Of a stretch of DNA of 64,000 nt, positions 8,967 to 17,624 are shown piece by piece (position 1 is the stretch's first letter; each line of letters begins with the position of its first letter). A model generated the notes under the pieces. That model ran no database searches, was not told where the DNA came from, and saw nothing but the letters and a program-made list of their open reading frames with translations. The stretch is from NCBI GenBank assembly GCA_017445225.1, contig JAFSUN010000006.1, positions 1 to 64,000 of the forward strand, written 5' to 3'. Made by a program: the position numbers and the translations under genes. The DNA is from Erysipelotrichaceae bacterium. GTDB taxonomy: Bacteria; Bacillota_I; Bacilli_A; Erysipelotrichales; Erysipelotrichaceae.

Positions 8967-10430
8967 ATGCACATTTCGGATTTTCGCAAATTTCTAAGAT
9001 GCCCAAAAATGTATCAGCTGTCCCTGAAAGATAATAAAAGAGGATTTCCCTTCCTGAATATCGACATCGACATTGACGAAAGCATAAAAAACAAATTCAA
9101 GATAGATAATTGTTATACCGGAATTGCCAATGAAGACAACGAAGACAGTTTCAAGGCCATGGAACAGTACCAGTGGCTGCTGAAACCCCGTTTCTCATAC
9201 CGTTATCTTCGAGTTAGAGTTCCTCTAATGCATAAAAATGAAGATAAATGGGACCTCTATTTCACCACCTTGTCCACCTGTCCCCAGGAAGATGAGGCGA
9301 TGAACATCCGCTGGACCGTTGATGTTCTCAATAAGGCGAAGATCAGCATCGGCAGGATCTACCTGGTCTATCTGAATAAGAACTACGTAAGGGAAGGGGA
9401 ACTCGATGATGATCAGCTGTGGCTGGTGACCGACTGTTTCCTCAATGGCAACGGCCACCCGAGCAAGGATATCATCAAATACATCTCCAACATCAACATC
9501 GACATTGACATCACCATCGACAACATGCTTCACTTCGACGGCGATTACTATGACATCACCCGTTCCAATCGCTGTACCGGCCGCAAGAAATGCCAGTATT
9601 ACGATCTGTGTTTCCCGGATGAGAAACTGATGGAAGACAACAGCATCCTTCATCTGACCAATTCCCAATACAAGTACACGATGTATCAGGAAGGGGTCAA
9701 GTATCTCTCCCAGGTCGATCTGGAAAAGCTGGAGGGTACGGCCCAGCAATATGCTCAGGTCATGGCTGACCGCCAGGGCGGCCTGTTCATTGACAAGCTG
9801 GCCCTTAAGAACTGGATGAACAACAACATCCACTATCCGCTCTCCTACATCGACTTTGAATGGGATCTGCATGCGATACCTCCCTATGAAAAGATGAGCC
9901 CGATGCAGGTGCTGTGCTTTGAATACTCGCTTGATGTGGTAACCCAAGACGGGCGGATCACCCATCACCAGTACATCGGGGAAGGGGACTGCCGTAAGGA
10001 GTTCATTGAGCACATGCTCAGGGAACTGCCGAAGGAAGGTACCATTCTCGCCTATAACGCCAAGGGAGCGGAAGTGCTGAGGGTCAGGGAACTGATGAAG
10101 GCCTTCCCGGAATATACGGAAGAGCTGGAAGATGTCTGCCGGCGGTTCGTCGATCTGTCGGTGCCGTTCCTGTCCGGAATGGTCTATGACACCCGCATGC
10201 GGGGATTATATTCGCTTAAGATCATCAAGGGAGTCATCAACGACAAGGTCTCCTACCATGATCTGGATGTGGAAAACGGTCTTGATGCCGTTTCCGTCTA
10301 TCGAAAGCTGCTGAAGGAGAAGAATCTGGAAACCAAGAAACAGTACTACGAGGATCTCTACAAGTACTGCGGAATGGATTCCTATACGATGATCGAAGTA
10401 ATCAGCTGGCTGAGATCTTTGATAACCTGA
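8967..10430 (+). CDS. DUF2779 protein: probable Fe-S/PD-(D/E)XK plus DEDD exonuclease fusion
   Basis: The 487-residue form starts at ATG 8967, because GAGG at 8957-8960 sits just before it; an ATG 18 bases upstream overlaps the -10-like TTAAAAT. The N-terminal half resembles Cas4/RecB-type nucleases, with C12 in RCPKMYQL and a later cluster near residues 203-215 (CTGRKKCQYYDLC) that together could hold a 4Fe-4S cluster. The C-terminal half is the DUF2779 region, resembling DEDD exonucleases: YIDFEWD at about 294-300 and a late YCGMDSYTM. The family is frequent in Mollicutes and related Bacillota. Its biological role is not established; DNA or RNA processing is likely. Confidence 0.8.
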   Translation: MHISDFRKFLRCPKMYQLSLKDNKRGFPFLNIDIDIDESIKNKFKIDNCYTGIANEDNEDSFKAMEQYQWLLKPRFSYRYLRVRVPLMHKNEDKWDLYFTTLSTCPQEDEAMNIRWTVDVLNKAKISIGRIYLVYLNKNYVREGELDDDQLWLVTDCFLNGNGHPSKDIIKYISNINIDIDITIDNMLHFDGDYYDITRSNRCTGRKKCQYYDLCFPDEKLMEDNSILHLTNSQYKYTMYQEGVKYLSQVDLEKLEGTAQQYAQVMADRQGGLFIDKLALKNWMNNNIHYPLSYIDFEWDLHAIPPYEKMSPMQVLCFEYSLDVVTQDGRITHHQYIGEGDCRKEFIEHMLRELPKEGTILAYNAKGAEVLRVRELMKAFPEYTEELEDVCRRFVDLSVPFLSGMVYDTRMRGLYSLKIIKGVINDKVSYHDLDVENGLDAVSVYRKLLKEKNLETKKQYYEDLYKYCGMDSYTMIEVISWLRSLIT

Positions 10431-10441
10431 TAAGGAAATTA

Positions 10442-10461
10442 ACCGCGTAAGCGGTAGGAGG
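10442..10461 (+). promoter_or_regulatory. Hairpin abutting the hpf ribosome binding site
   Basis: ACCGC and GCGGT form a short stem around GTAA at 10442-10455, immediately followed by AGGAGG at 10456-10461. A structure this close could influence translation of hpf. It may be chance. Confidence 0.35.
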
Positions 10462-10473
10462 TAATACAATTTT

Positions 10474-10995
10474 ATGAAAGTTAAAGTACACGGAAAAGAT
10501 CTGACCGTCGGTCAGGACACCATTGAAAGGATCGAGCATAAGCTGTCATTCCTTGACAAGTATCTGCTCATCGACCCGGAGACGACCGCCAAGGTCATCG
10601 CCAAGAAAAATGGTAAAGACATCAAACTGGAAATAACTATTCCAACCAAGGTTGGATATTTACGCTCGGAAGTCGTAAATCATGAAATTCAGGACGCTAT
10701 TGATTCTTCCATCGACAAGCTGGAAGACCAGATCAGAAGACAGAAGACAAGATTATCCAGAAGACATAAGGAAAAGCTTGCCAAGACCTTCGTAGATGAG
10801 ACACCGGTAAAGGAAGCGGAAAAGCCGGTCAGAGTCAAGAGAGTACCGGTCGATACTCTGGAAGTGGAAGAAGCCATCATGCAGATGGAACTCATGGACC
10901 ATTCATTCTTCATCTTCAGAGAAGCCAACAGTGAGGTCATCTCGGTTGTCTACAAGCGTAATGAAGGCGGCTACGGCTTGATTGAGGTTGTATAG
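10474..10995 (+). CDS. hpf: Ribosome hibernation promoting factor, long form
   Basis: This 173-residue protein matches the long HPF/YfiA form of Bacillota. The N-terminal domain, about 1-100, binds the 30S decoding and mRNA channel. The C-terminal domain, about 120-173, carries the conserved EAIMQMELMDHSFFIFREA stretch that dimerises to join two 70S ribosomes into 100S particles during stationary phase. AGGAGG precedes the ATG by 12 bases. It is transcribed alone between the DUF2779 gene and two terminators. Confidence 0.95.
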   Translation: MKVKVHGKDLTVGQDTIERIEHKLSFLDKYLLIDPETTAKVIAKKNGKDIKLEITIPTKVGYLRSEVVNHEIQDAIDSSIDKLEDQIRRQKTRLSRRHKEKLAKTFVDETPVKEAEKPVRVKRVPVDTLEVEEAIMQMELMDHSFFIFREANSEVISVVYKRNEGGYGLIEVV

Positions 10996-11019
10996 TACAA
11001 AATTGATTTACCTGAAAGA

Positions 11020-11048
11020 CATGGAAAGACAGCTTTCCATGTTTTTTA
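11020..11048 (+). terminator. Rho-independent terminator of hpf
   Basis: CATGGAAAG and CTTTCCATG pair around ACAG and are followed by TTTTTTA. Confidence 0.9.
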
Positions 11049-11069
11049 TTGTTCTTCTGACAAGATAAA

Positions 11070-11109
11070 AGGTCATGCCTGTCCGGATTGAGCAGGATGA
11101 CCTCTTTTT
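11070..11109. terminator. Second, bidirectional terminator between hpf and the minus-strand genes
   Basis: AGGTCAT plus CCTG pair with CAGG plus ATGACCT, with a one-base bulge. TTTTT follows on the plus strand and a TTTTA run lies after the hairpin on the minus strand. It would separate the convergent hpf and patB units. Confidence 0.7.
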
Positions 11110-11142
11110 ATGTGATGCTTGAATTTAATGGAAGGATGATGT

Positions 11143-11343
11143 CTAGAATCCCGTCAGGACCCGGCGGCGGTATCTGTAGTACAGATACAGACCTCCGACG
11201 ATCAGACAGCTGCCGATGATGGCGATCAGGATCTTAGTGACTATCTTGAATTTGAAGTTTCTGATGATGTAGAAAAGCACCCATACTCCGAGACCGGCAG
11301 CGATTATCCAGGCAAATGACGGCAGTCTGTTAAAAATCTTCAT
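11143..11343 (-). CDS. Small two-helix membrane protein, unknown function
   Basis: This 66-residue hydrophobic protein has two predicted membrane helices, at about 9-26 and 32-54, and a basic C-terminal tail (YRYRRR). A strong AAGGAGGT ribosome site lies in the last codons of the aminotransferase gene, which ends only two bases before this start. That argues for a real, translationally coupled gene. I do not recognise the family. It could be an accessory membrane subunit or simply a small hypothetical protein. Confidence 0.6.
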   Translation of the reverse strand: MKIFNRLPSFAWIIAAGLGVWVLFYIIRNFKFKIVTKILIAIIGSCLIVGGLYLYYRYRRRVLTGF

Positions 11344-11345
11344 GT

Positions 11346-12548
11346 CTAGAATACCTCCTTCTTAAGACGTTCAAATGCTTCGATTACTCTTGACTTGGGC
11401 AGAGCCAGGTTCATTCTGATGTTGTATTCACCATGGAACGGCCGGCCATCCTGCCAGTAGACACCGTATTTCCAGCCCCGGTGCAGGACTTCTTCAACAC
11501 TCTGAGCATGATTGCGGCAATACTCTTCGATGTCGATGAACAGCATGTAGGTTCCCTCCGGCTTGTTTACCCGGACTCCATCCAGTTCATTATTGATGAA
11601 GTCGCAGGCCCAGTTGATGTTATCGGAGAGGACTTCCTTAAGTTCCTCATGCCACTGGCGGCCTTCTTCACTGTAGGCTCCGATCAGGGCATGCATGCTC
11701 AGAACGTTAAGGGAATTATAGTGGGAAAGCGATTCTTCCTTGTCGATCCGGGTCTTCAGCCAGTCGTTGAGGATGATGTGATAGCTGCCGATCAGCCCGG
11801 CCAGCGAGAAGGTCTTGCTGGGGGCGTAGAGGGCCACGACGTGATCACGAGCATAATCGCTGATGCTCAGGGTGGGAACATGAGTTCTGCCGTTGAGCAG
11901 AATGTCGGACCAGATCTCATCGGAGATCACGTAGACACCGTGTCTTTCATAGACTTCCATGGCCTTTTCCAGTTCTTCCCGGCTCCAGACGCGGCCGCTG
12001 GGATTGTGGGGTGAACAGAGGATGGCCAGCTTGATGTTATTATCAACGATTTTTCTCTCCATGTCCTCATAATCCATCCGCCAGGTTCCGTTTTCGTTGA
12101 TCAGCGGGGAATGGACGATGTGATAGCCGTTATTGGTCAGAACGCCGGTAAAGCCGACATAGGTAGGGGAGTGCAGCAGGATGGCATCGCCGCTGGAGGC
12201 GAGAACGCGGCAGGCACTGGCAACGCCGCCGAGTACGCCGTTTTCATAGCCGATGTTTTCCCGCCTGACGGTCAGGCCGTTGTGGTCTTTCTGCCAGCTG
12301 ATGATGGCATCGAAATATTCATCACGGGGCCGGAAATAACCGAAGGAAGGATGGGCGGATCTTTCGACGACCGCCTTGCGGATGGAAGGCGCCGTCCTGA
12401 AGTTCATGTCAGCGACCCACATCGGAATGACATCATAACCCGGTTCTCTCTCTACTTCACCAAAATTAAAATCATAGTTGGTTGGCGCATCGACGGCCAG
12501 CGCATCATTGCCATAGCGGTCGGGCACGGAAGTAAAATCAAATCGCAT
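11346..12548 (-). CDS. patB: MalY/PatB-family PLP-dependent C-S lyase (cystathionine beta-lyase type), copy 1
   Basis: This 400-residue fold-type I enzyme uses pyridoxal phosphate. PatB/MalY enzymes cleave the C-S bond of cystathionine, cysteine or related compounds, giving pyruvate, ammonia and a thiol. Visible family marks are IPMWVADMNF near residues 41-50, SPHNPSGRVW, SDEIWSD and the Schiff-base lysine K245 in APSKTFSLAG. The start is preceded by AAGGAG. It has its own -10 box and lies after the ABC operon terminator, so it is probably a separate transcript with the small membrane gene. A general aminotransferase annotation is the main alternative. Confidence 0.88.
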   Translation of the reverse strand: MRFDFTSVPDRYGNDALAVDAPTNYDFNFGEVEREPGYDVIPMWVADMNFRTAPSIRKAVVERSAHPSFGYFRPRDEYFDAIISWQKDHNGLTVRRENIGYENGVLGGVASACRVLASSGDAILLHSPTYVGFTGVLTNNGYHIVHSPLINENGTWRMDYEDMERKIVDNNIKLAILCSPHNPSGRVWSREELEKAMEVYERHGVYVISDEIWSDILLNGRTHVPTLSISDYARDHVVALYAPSKTFSLAGLIGSYHIILNDWLKTRIDKEESLSHYNSLNVLSMHALIGAYSEEGRQWHEELKEVLSDNINWACDFINNELDGVRVNKPEGTYMLFIDIEEYCRNHAQSVEEVLHRGWKYGVYWQDGRPFHGEYNIRMNLALPKSRVIEAFERLKKEVF

Positions 12549-12568
12549 ATTAGGATCTCCTTAGAATT

Positions 12569-12574
12569 ATTATA
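12569..12574 (-). promoter_or_regulatory. Probable -10 box for patB copy 1
   Basis: On the minus strand, TATAAT lies about 20 bases before the start codon, upstream of AAGGAG. No good -35 box was seen at 16-18 bases. Confidence 0.45.
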
Positions 12575-12596
12575 ACTTATTTGCGGCAAGTAGGAA

Positions 12597-12622
12597 GAAA
12601 AAAGCCGGAACATTTGTTCCGG
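12597..12622 (-). terminator. Rho-independent terminator of the amino acid ABC operon
   Basis: On the minus strand CCGGAACA pairs with TGTTCCGG around a two-base loop and is followed by CTTTTTTC. It begins just after the ATPase stop codon. Confidence 0.9.
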
Positions 12623-12625
12623 TTT

Positions 12626-13366
12626 TCAGTTTTCGCGGTTGATGTTCTGAATGAAGGTTCTGATTCTTTCTTCCCGCGGATTTTCAAAGAAGGATTTCGA
12701 ATCGTTTTCCTCAACGATGACGCCGTTTTCCATGAAGATGACCTTGTTGGAGACGTTGCGGGCGAAGTTGATCTCATGGGTCACTACCAGCATCGTCATG
12801 CCTTCTTCGGCCAGTTCCTTCATGACAGAGAGGACTTCACCGATGAGTTCCGGGTCCAGAGCGCTGGTCGGCTCATCAAACATGATGACTTCCGGATTGG
12901 CGGCAATCGCCCGGGCGATGGCCACGCGCTGCTGCTGACCGCCGGACAGCTTGGAAGGGAAGTAATGGTAGCGTTCGGAAAGGCCGACCTTATCCAGGCA
13001 TTTGCGGCCGATCTCTTCCGCTTCGGCCTTCTTCATATGGCGGGCGACGATCAGGCCCTCGGTAACGTTTTCCAGAGCAGTCTTATTGGCAAAGAGGTTG
13101 TAGTTCTGGAAGACGAATCCGGTTCTCCGGCGAACCGAGGCGATCTCCTTACGGCTGGCGTTATGGAGATCAAAGACGTCTTCATCAAACTTCATGGTGC
13201 CGCTGTCGGCTCTTTCCAGGAAGTTGATGCATCTTAACAGGGTCGTCTTGCCGCTTCCGGAAGGTCCCAGGATGGCGATGACATCGCCCTTGTTGACAGT
13301 GAGGTCGATGTTCTTCAGGACATCAAGATCACCGAATGACTTGCAGATGTTTCTTATTTCCAGCAT
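12626..13366 (-). CDS. Polar amino acid ABC transporter ATP-binding protein
   Basis: This 246-residue ATPase has the usual GlnQ/TcyC length. The Walker A is GPSGSGKTT (K40), the Q-loop lies in FVFQNYNLF, the signature is LSGGQQQR and the Walker B is VIMFDEPTS. It powers import of a polar amino acid. The gene starts four bases after the permease stop, so the two are in one operon with the binding protein and PatB copy 2. Because both enclosing enzyme genes are C-S lyases, cystine or another sulfur compound is the likely cargo; this is inferred from context. Confidence 0.93.
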   Translation of the reverse strand: MLEIRNICKSFGDLDVLKNIDLTVNKGDVIAILGPSGSGKTTLLRCINFLERADSGTMKFDEDVFDLHNASRKEIASVRRRTGFVFQNYNLFANKTALENVTEGLIVARHMKKAEAEEIGRKCLDKVGLSERYHYFPSKLSGGQQQRVAIARAIAANPEVIMFDEPTSALDPELIGEVLSVMKELAEEGMTMLVVTHEINFARNVSNKVIFMENGVIVEENDSKSFFENPREERIRTFIQNINREN

Positions 13367-13370
13367 GTGA

Positions 13371-14033
13371 TCACCTCAGAGCTTCCAGCTTTCTTTCCAG
13401 GTATCTCTGCAGCCACTGTAAGAAGGTGCAGAAGATCAGATAGACAAAGGCGGCTTCAATGTAGAGAAGGAAATAGTCATAGGTACGGGTGGCGATCCGC
13501 TGAGCGGTGGCCATGATCTCCACGATGGAGATGCTGTAAGCCAGGGAAGTATCCTTGACCAGACCGATCAGGGAATTGGAGAGCGGCGGGAAAGCCGTTC
13601 TCAGGGCCTGGGGAATGACGATCCGGTACATGATCTGCCAGTAGTTCATGCCGACGCAGTAGCCGGCCTCGATCTGGCCGTGCGGCACTGATTCAATGGC
13701 GGCCCGGACGGTTTCCGAGCAGTAGGCGCCGACGCTGATGGAGAAGACCAGGACCGCGCTGACAAAGGAACTTAAGAGAATTCCGATGCTGGGCAGACCG
13801 AAATAGACCACGAACAGCTGAACCATCATCGGCGTACCGCGGATGATCCACACGTAAAAGCGGGCCAGCTTGCGCAGGACCGGAATGTTGGCAGTCTGTA
13901 CCAGGGCTGTAAACAGCGCGATGACCAATCCAATTGAAAACGAAATAACTGCCAGCGGGATCGTCATTTTTAATCCCGCCAGCAGTAAGCTGCCAAATGA
14001 ATTGACCAGAATTGTAATGATCCGGTCACTCAT
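13371..14033 (-). CDS. Polar amino acid ABC transporter permease
   Basis: This is a 220-residue membrane protein of the HisM/GlnP type with about five membrane helices. The RGTPMMVQLF motif near residue 90 and the EAGYCVGMNYWQIMYRIVIPQ EAA-loop, which contacts the ATPase, are clear. It follows the binding protein gene by five bases. Only one permease gene is present, so the transporter probably uses a homodimer. Confidence 0.92.
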   Translation of the reverse strand: MSDRIITILVNSFGSLLLAGLKMTIPLAVISFSIGLVIALFTALVQTANIPVLRKLARFYVWIIRGTPMMVQLFVVYFGLPSIGILLSSFVSAVLVFSISVGAYCSETVRAAIESVPHGQIEAGYCVGMNYWQIMYRIVIPQALRTAFPPLSNSLIGLVKDTSLAYSISIVEIMATAQRIATRTYDYFLLYIEAAFVYLIFCTFLQWLQRYLERKLEALR

Positions 14034-14038
14034 GGTCT

Positions 14039-14842
14039 TTATCCCTTGGTGACGTCAACACCGAAGTATTTCATGGAGATGGCGGTGAGTTCTCCCGAGG
14101 CAGCTGCCTTATTAAGGGCATCGTTGATGGCGTCTCTGAGATCCTCATTTCCCTTGACTACCGGGATGTAGGCGGTTGGCTTGGCTTCCAGCAGAACGGC
14201 GATCTTGACATCGACGTTCGGGTTTTCCTTCATGTAGGCGGCGAAGGAAGTGACGTAGTTGAGCGTGCAGTCAGCACGGCCGTTGACGACTTCCATGATG
14301 GACTGAGCCATGGCATTTACGGCATCCAGGGTGGCACCGTATTCCTGAGCCATCGCACCTAACAGAGAAGTTGATTCGTTGGCTGCGACCTTGCCCTTGA
14401 GATCGTCGAGGGAGTGAATGCTGTCATTGTCGCCTCTGGTCAGGATGGCACCCTGAACATAGGTATAGGGATTGGAGAAGGCGTACTTGGCAGCGCGGTC
14501 TTCGTTATAGCCGCATTCATTGACGATGGTATCGATTTTGCCGCTGTCCAGAGCGGTGAAGATGGAAGCCCATTCGGTTTCAAAGTACTGGACTTCAACG
14601 CCGATGTACTTGGCGACGACGGCCGCTACTTCGACATCGAAGCCGACCAGCTTACCGCTTTCGTCATGGTAGCTGTTGGGGAAGTAGGTTCCCTCGGTAC
14701 CGACGGTGATGTAGCCTCTTTCCCTGATCTGCTCCAGAAGTGTCTTGGGAGCGGCCGGAGTGTTATTGTTCTGCTTGCTGCAGCCGGCCAGGCTGAGTAA
14801 GACGATGGTACAGGCGATCATTGCTTTTAACAGTTTCTTCAT
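14039..14842 (-). CDS. Amino acid (cystine-like) ABC transporter substrate-binding lipoprotein
   Basis: This 267-residue secreted lipoprotein has a signal peptide ending in the lipobox LAGC (C21), so the mature protein is anchored by lipid outside the membrane. The body is a family 3 solute-binding fold with GTEGTYFPNSYHDESGKLVGFDVE, similar to cystine-binding proteins such as TcyA/FliY. Its start overlaps the PatB copy 2 stop by four bases (ATGA), implying coupled translation. The exact ligand cannot be set from sequence alone. Confidence 0.9.
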   Translation of the reverse strand: MKKLLKAMIACTIVLLSLAGCSKQNNNTPAAPKTLLEQIRERGYITVGTEGTYFPNSYHDESGKLVGFDVEVAAVVAKYIGVEVQYFETEWASIFTALDSGKIDTIVNECGYNEDRAAKYAFSNPYTYVQGAILTRGDNDSIHSLDDLKGKVAANESTSLLGAMAQEYGATLDAVNAMAQSIMEVVNGRADCTLNYVTSFAAYMKENPNVDVKIAVLLEAKPTAYIPVVKGNEDLRDAINDALNKAAASGELTAISMKYFGVDVTKG

Positions 14843-16005
14843 AAGTTTACCTCATAACTTTCTATTCCTTGCTTTAACAGGGTAAGACCCTGAGCGATCC
14901 TGCTGCGGCAGGTAGCGGTGTTGAGTCTCAGGAAACACTTGCCGTTGCGTCCGTATTCTTCGCCTTCCGAGAGCAGAAGACCGTGGCGGGCGAGATGTTC
15001 CTTGAGATCGGTAGCATCGTTGGTGATTCTGCTGCAGTCCAGCCACAGCAGATAGGTGGCATGGGAATCTATAACTCTTATCTGCGGCAGTTCCTTCTGA
15101 ACGAATTCCCTGACTGTCTGCTTGTTGCGGTACAGATATTCCCTTAATTCATCGAGCCACTCTTCGGAATCATTGAAGGCGGCGGCCGGAACGATGGCAG
15201 CCAGAACGTTGGGTTCGGCTACCTCATCGGTATTGATGGCCCGGTTGATCCGGTGGCGCAGATACTCATTGGCTGAGAAGATCGCGGCGGTCTGGATGCC
15301 GGCCAGATTGAAGGCCTTGGTTGGCGCAATGCAGGTGATGCTGACATTGCGACAGGTCTCGCTTACCGAAGCGAAGGGGACGTATTCATGACCCGGATCG
15401 CAGAGATCGCAATGGATCTCGTCACTGATCACCGTGACGTGGTATCTTTCCGCAAGCTCACCGACCCTGGCCAGTTCCTGCTTGCTCCAGATCTTTCCGA
15501 CCGGATTATGGGGATTGCACAGGATCATCAGCGTTGTCTGGGGATCAGCCAGTTTTCTTTCCAGATCCTCAAAGTCCATTTCGTATTTCTCTCCATCGTA
15601 CTTCAGCGGATTTTCCAGAACGCGGGCACCGTTGTTGATGATGGAGTTGAAGAAGATGTTGTATACCGGGGTCTGAATGACGACGTTTTCATTGGGGGTC
15701 GTAAACTTACGGACGGCAGAGGAGATGGCCGGAACGACGCCGGTAACAAACATGAGCCAGTCCTTGCTGATGTCAAGATGGTGACGGCGGTGCCACCAGC
15801 TGATGTAAGCCTGATACCAGTCATCACCGATCAGGGTATATCCGAAGACATCCCTGGCAACGCGGTCTTCAATGGCCTTTCTGATGGCCGGAGCACAGCG
15901 GAAATCCATATCGGCGACCCACATCGGCAGGGTACCCGCGGGGACATCCCACTTCATGCTGCCGGTATTAGCGCGGCTTACGATCTCATCAAAGTCATAT
16001 TTCAC
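14839..16005 (-). CDS. patB: MalY/PatB-family PLP-dependent C-S lyase, copy 2
   Basis: This 388-residue enzyme starts at a GTG with a strong GAGGAGG site just upstream. Family marks include LPMWVADMDF at about 27-36, NPHNPVGKIW, SDEIHCD and the PLP lysine K230 in APTKAFNLAG. It differs widely from copy 1 outside the active-site motifs, so the two may prefer different substrates. It is the first gene of the binding protein-permease-ATPase operon, linking uptake of a sulfur amino acid to its breakdown. The M20 peptidase upstream on the same strand could share the promoter. Confidence 0.88.
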   Translation of the reverse strand: MKYDFDEIVSRANTGSMKWDVPAGTLPMWVADMDFRCAPAIRKAIEDRVARDVFGYTLIGDDWYQAYISWWHRRHHLDISKDWLMFVTGVVPAISSAVRKFTTPNENVVIQTPVYNIFFNSIINNGARVLENPLKYDGEKYEMDFEDLERKLADPQTTLMILCNPHNPVGKIWSKQELARVGELAERYHVTVISDEIHCDLCDPGHEYVPFASVSETCRNVSITCIAPTKAFNLAGIQTAAIFSANEYLRHRINRAINTDEVAEPNVLAAIVPAAAFNDSEEWLDELREYLYRNKQTVREFVQKELPQIRVIDSHATYLLWLDCSRITNDATDLKEHLARHGLLLSEGEEYGRNGKCFLRLNTATCRSRIAQGLTLLKQGIESYEVNL

Positions 16006-16073
16006 GGCAAACCCTCCTCGGTATTAATCAATTTTACTTTCAGATGTTATATATTTCAATATTAGTGCTCAGG

Positions 16074-17471
16074 CTATTTTGCCTGCTTCAGACAGGATAT
16101 TTCCATCATTCGGACAATAACCCGCAAGCCCTGTTGGAAAGCCCTGATGGAGAGCCTTTCATTAGTCCCATGGATGCCTTCAGCCTTGATGGCGTTATCC
16201 TCCAGGAAAGGGGTAAAGCGCAGTACGCAGCTGCAGACCGGCTCATAGTTGTGACCGTCGGTGGCCGCGGTATTGGCGGATGGTATGAATACGACATCGG
16301 GATAATAGCGGTTCAGAGCCCTTACCAGCGAACGGAAGCCGAAACTGTCATGACGGGATGCCCTGGAGGCATTGACTCCCCGCAGGAAGGTGACCTCAAC
16401 GTTATCGGGAAGAAGGGAACGGTAGTGCTGCTGCAGCGATTCAATGGTATCACCCGGTACCATCCGGTAGTTGATGACGGCTTCCATGTCACCCGGCATT
16501 ACGTTGGCCGCCGGGGCACCGGGAGTGATCATCGTCGGCGCCTTGGTAGTGGCTGCAAGGGCAAAGAGTTCGGGATCGGCAAGGAAATATTCCAGGATCG
16601 CTTCTTCGTTCTCATCGATGTTTCTGACCAGGGAAACCAGCGGTTCTTCGGTTATGAAAGGCTGTAAGATCCTCAGGGATTCCTTTATGGTTTCGGAAAG
16701 CGAGCCGGGCCGTTTTTCGGAAACGACGGCATTGATGGCCGTAGCCAGATTGCCCAGGGAAGTACCGTAGAAGGGCAGGGAACTGTGACCGCCGGTTGAC
16801 CGGGTCCGGAAGGCGAAATCAGCATAGCCCTTTTCATACATGCCGATCTCCCCGACGGTTATTGCCGGAGCTCCATAGGTCTTTCCATCCCTGATCTTGC
16901 CGCTTTCATCCCAGACAAACTCCAGCTCGACGCCTTCGGAAAGCAGGTAGCGGCAGATGGCCTTGGCACCGGAGCCGACGGTTTCCTCATCTTCGCCAAA
17001 GGCCAGATAGACGGTCCTGGCAAATTTGGTGCCCTTACTCAGCAGGTATTCGGCCGCTTCCAGAAATCCGATCAGCATTTCCTTGATGTCGAGACTGCCC
17101 CGGCCCCAGATGAAACCGGCAGAGATGTCACCGGAAAACGGATCATGGATCCATTTTCTGACGGTGCTTTCAATGACCGGGACGACGTCCTGATGAGCGA
17201 TGAACATCGCCGGCTTAAGTGTCTTATCGCTGCCGCTTAGCTCGATCAGCAGGCTGTTTCCAAACGTTTTGCAGGCAGCATTCTTCATGATGAAAGGATA
17301 GTTCTCACGAATCAGCTGATGCAGTCTTTCAAACTGACTTTGATCGGTTTCGGCAGTATCAACATGACTGACGGTCCGGCAGCGGATGGCCTGGCTGAGA
17401 TGCTCAGCGGCTTTATCATAGTCAAGATCAGGGTAGTCATGCCGGCTGGCGTATAACTGATAAATGTCCAT
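16074..17471 (-). CDS. M20-family metallopeptidase
   Basis: This 465-residue zinc peptidase starts at 17471, where AAAAGGAGC lies eight bases upstream; a longer reading frame adds 20 unsupported residues. Metal and catalytic residues are visible: H93-x-D95 in AHQDVVP, D128 in GRGSLDIK, E162-E163 in GEDEE, and a late histidine in GIHGTNERL. It resembles the carboxypeptidase S/YscS branch more than dipeptidase PepV. It is cytoplasmic (no signal peptide) and probably trims small peptides or N-acyl amino acids. Located 68 bases upstream of PatB copy 2, it may feed the same amino acid pathway. Confidence 0.88.
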   Translation of the reverse strand: MDIYQLYASRHDYPDLDYDKAAEHLSQAIRCRTVSHVDTAETDQSQFERLHQLIRENYPFIMKNAACKTFGNSLLIELSGSDKTLKPAMFIAHQDVVPVIESTVRKWIHDPFSGDISAGFIWGRGSLDIKEMLIGFLEAAEYLLSKGTKFARTVYLAFGEDEETVGSGAKAICRYLLSEGVELEFVWDESGKIRDGKTYGAPAITVGEIGMYEKGYADFAFRTRSTGGHSSLPFYGTSLGNLATAINAVVSEKRPGSLSETIKESLRILQPFITEEPLVSLVRNIDENEEAILEYFLADPELFALAATTKAPTMITPGAPAANVMPGDMEAVINYRMVPGDTIESLQQHYRSLLPDNVEVTFLRGVNASRASRHDSFGFRSLVRALNRYYPDVVFIPSANTAATDGHNYEPVCSCVLRFTPFLEDNAIKAEGIHGTNERLSIRAFQQGLRVIVRMMEISCLKQAK

Positions 17472-17587
17472 GAAACGGCTCCTTTTCAACATCATAATTT
17501 TACCATAGTTCCCGGATAAAACAGACATCATGCCCGCGAAAAACTTCGTTTTGCCGGTGCTTTATCTGTATCACACTTCGGAATATA

Positions 17588-17616
17588 TGATATAATGGTT
17601 TCAAATATACAGGAGG
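17588..17616 (+). promoter_or_regulatory. Extended -10 promoter and ribosome site of sepF
   Basis: TGATATAAT at 17588-17596 fits the extended TGnTATAAT form; no good -35 box is seen. AGGAGG at 17611-17616 sets the sepF start at 17625. Confidence 0.65.
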
Positions 17617-17624
17617 CTTTTAAC

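Noticed and set aside
12581-13237. A 218-residue plus-strand frame opposite the ABC ATPase gene
   Set aside because: The opposite strand has perfect Walker and signature motifs; this frame has no family pattern.
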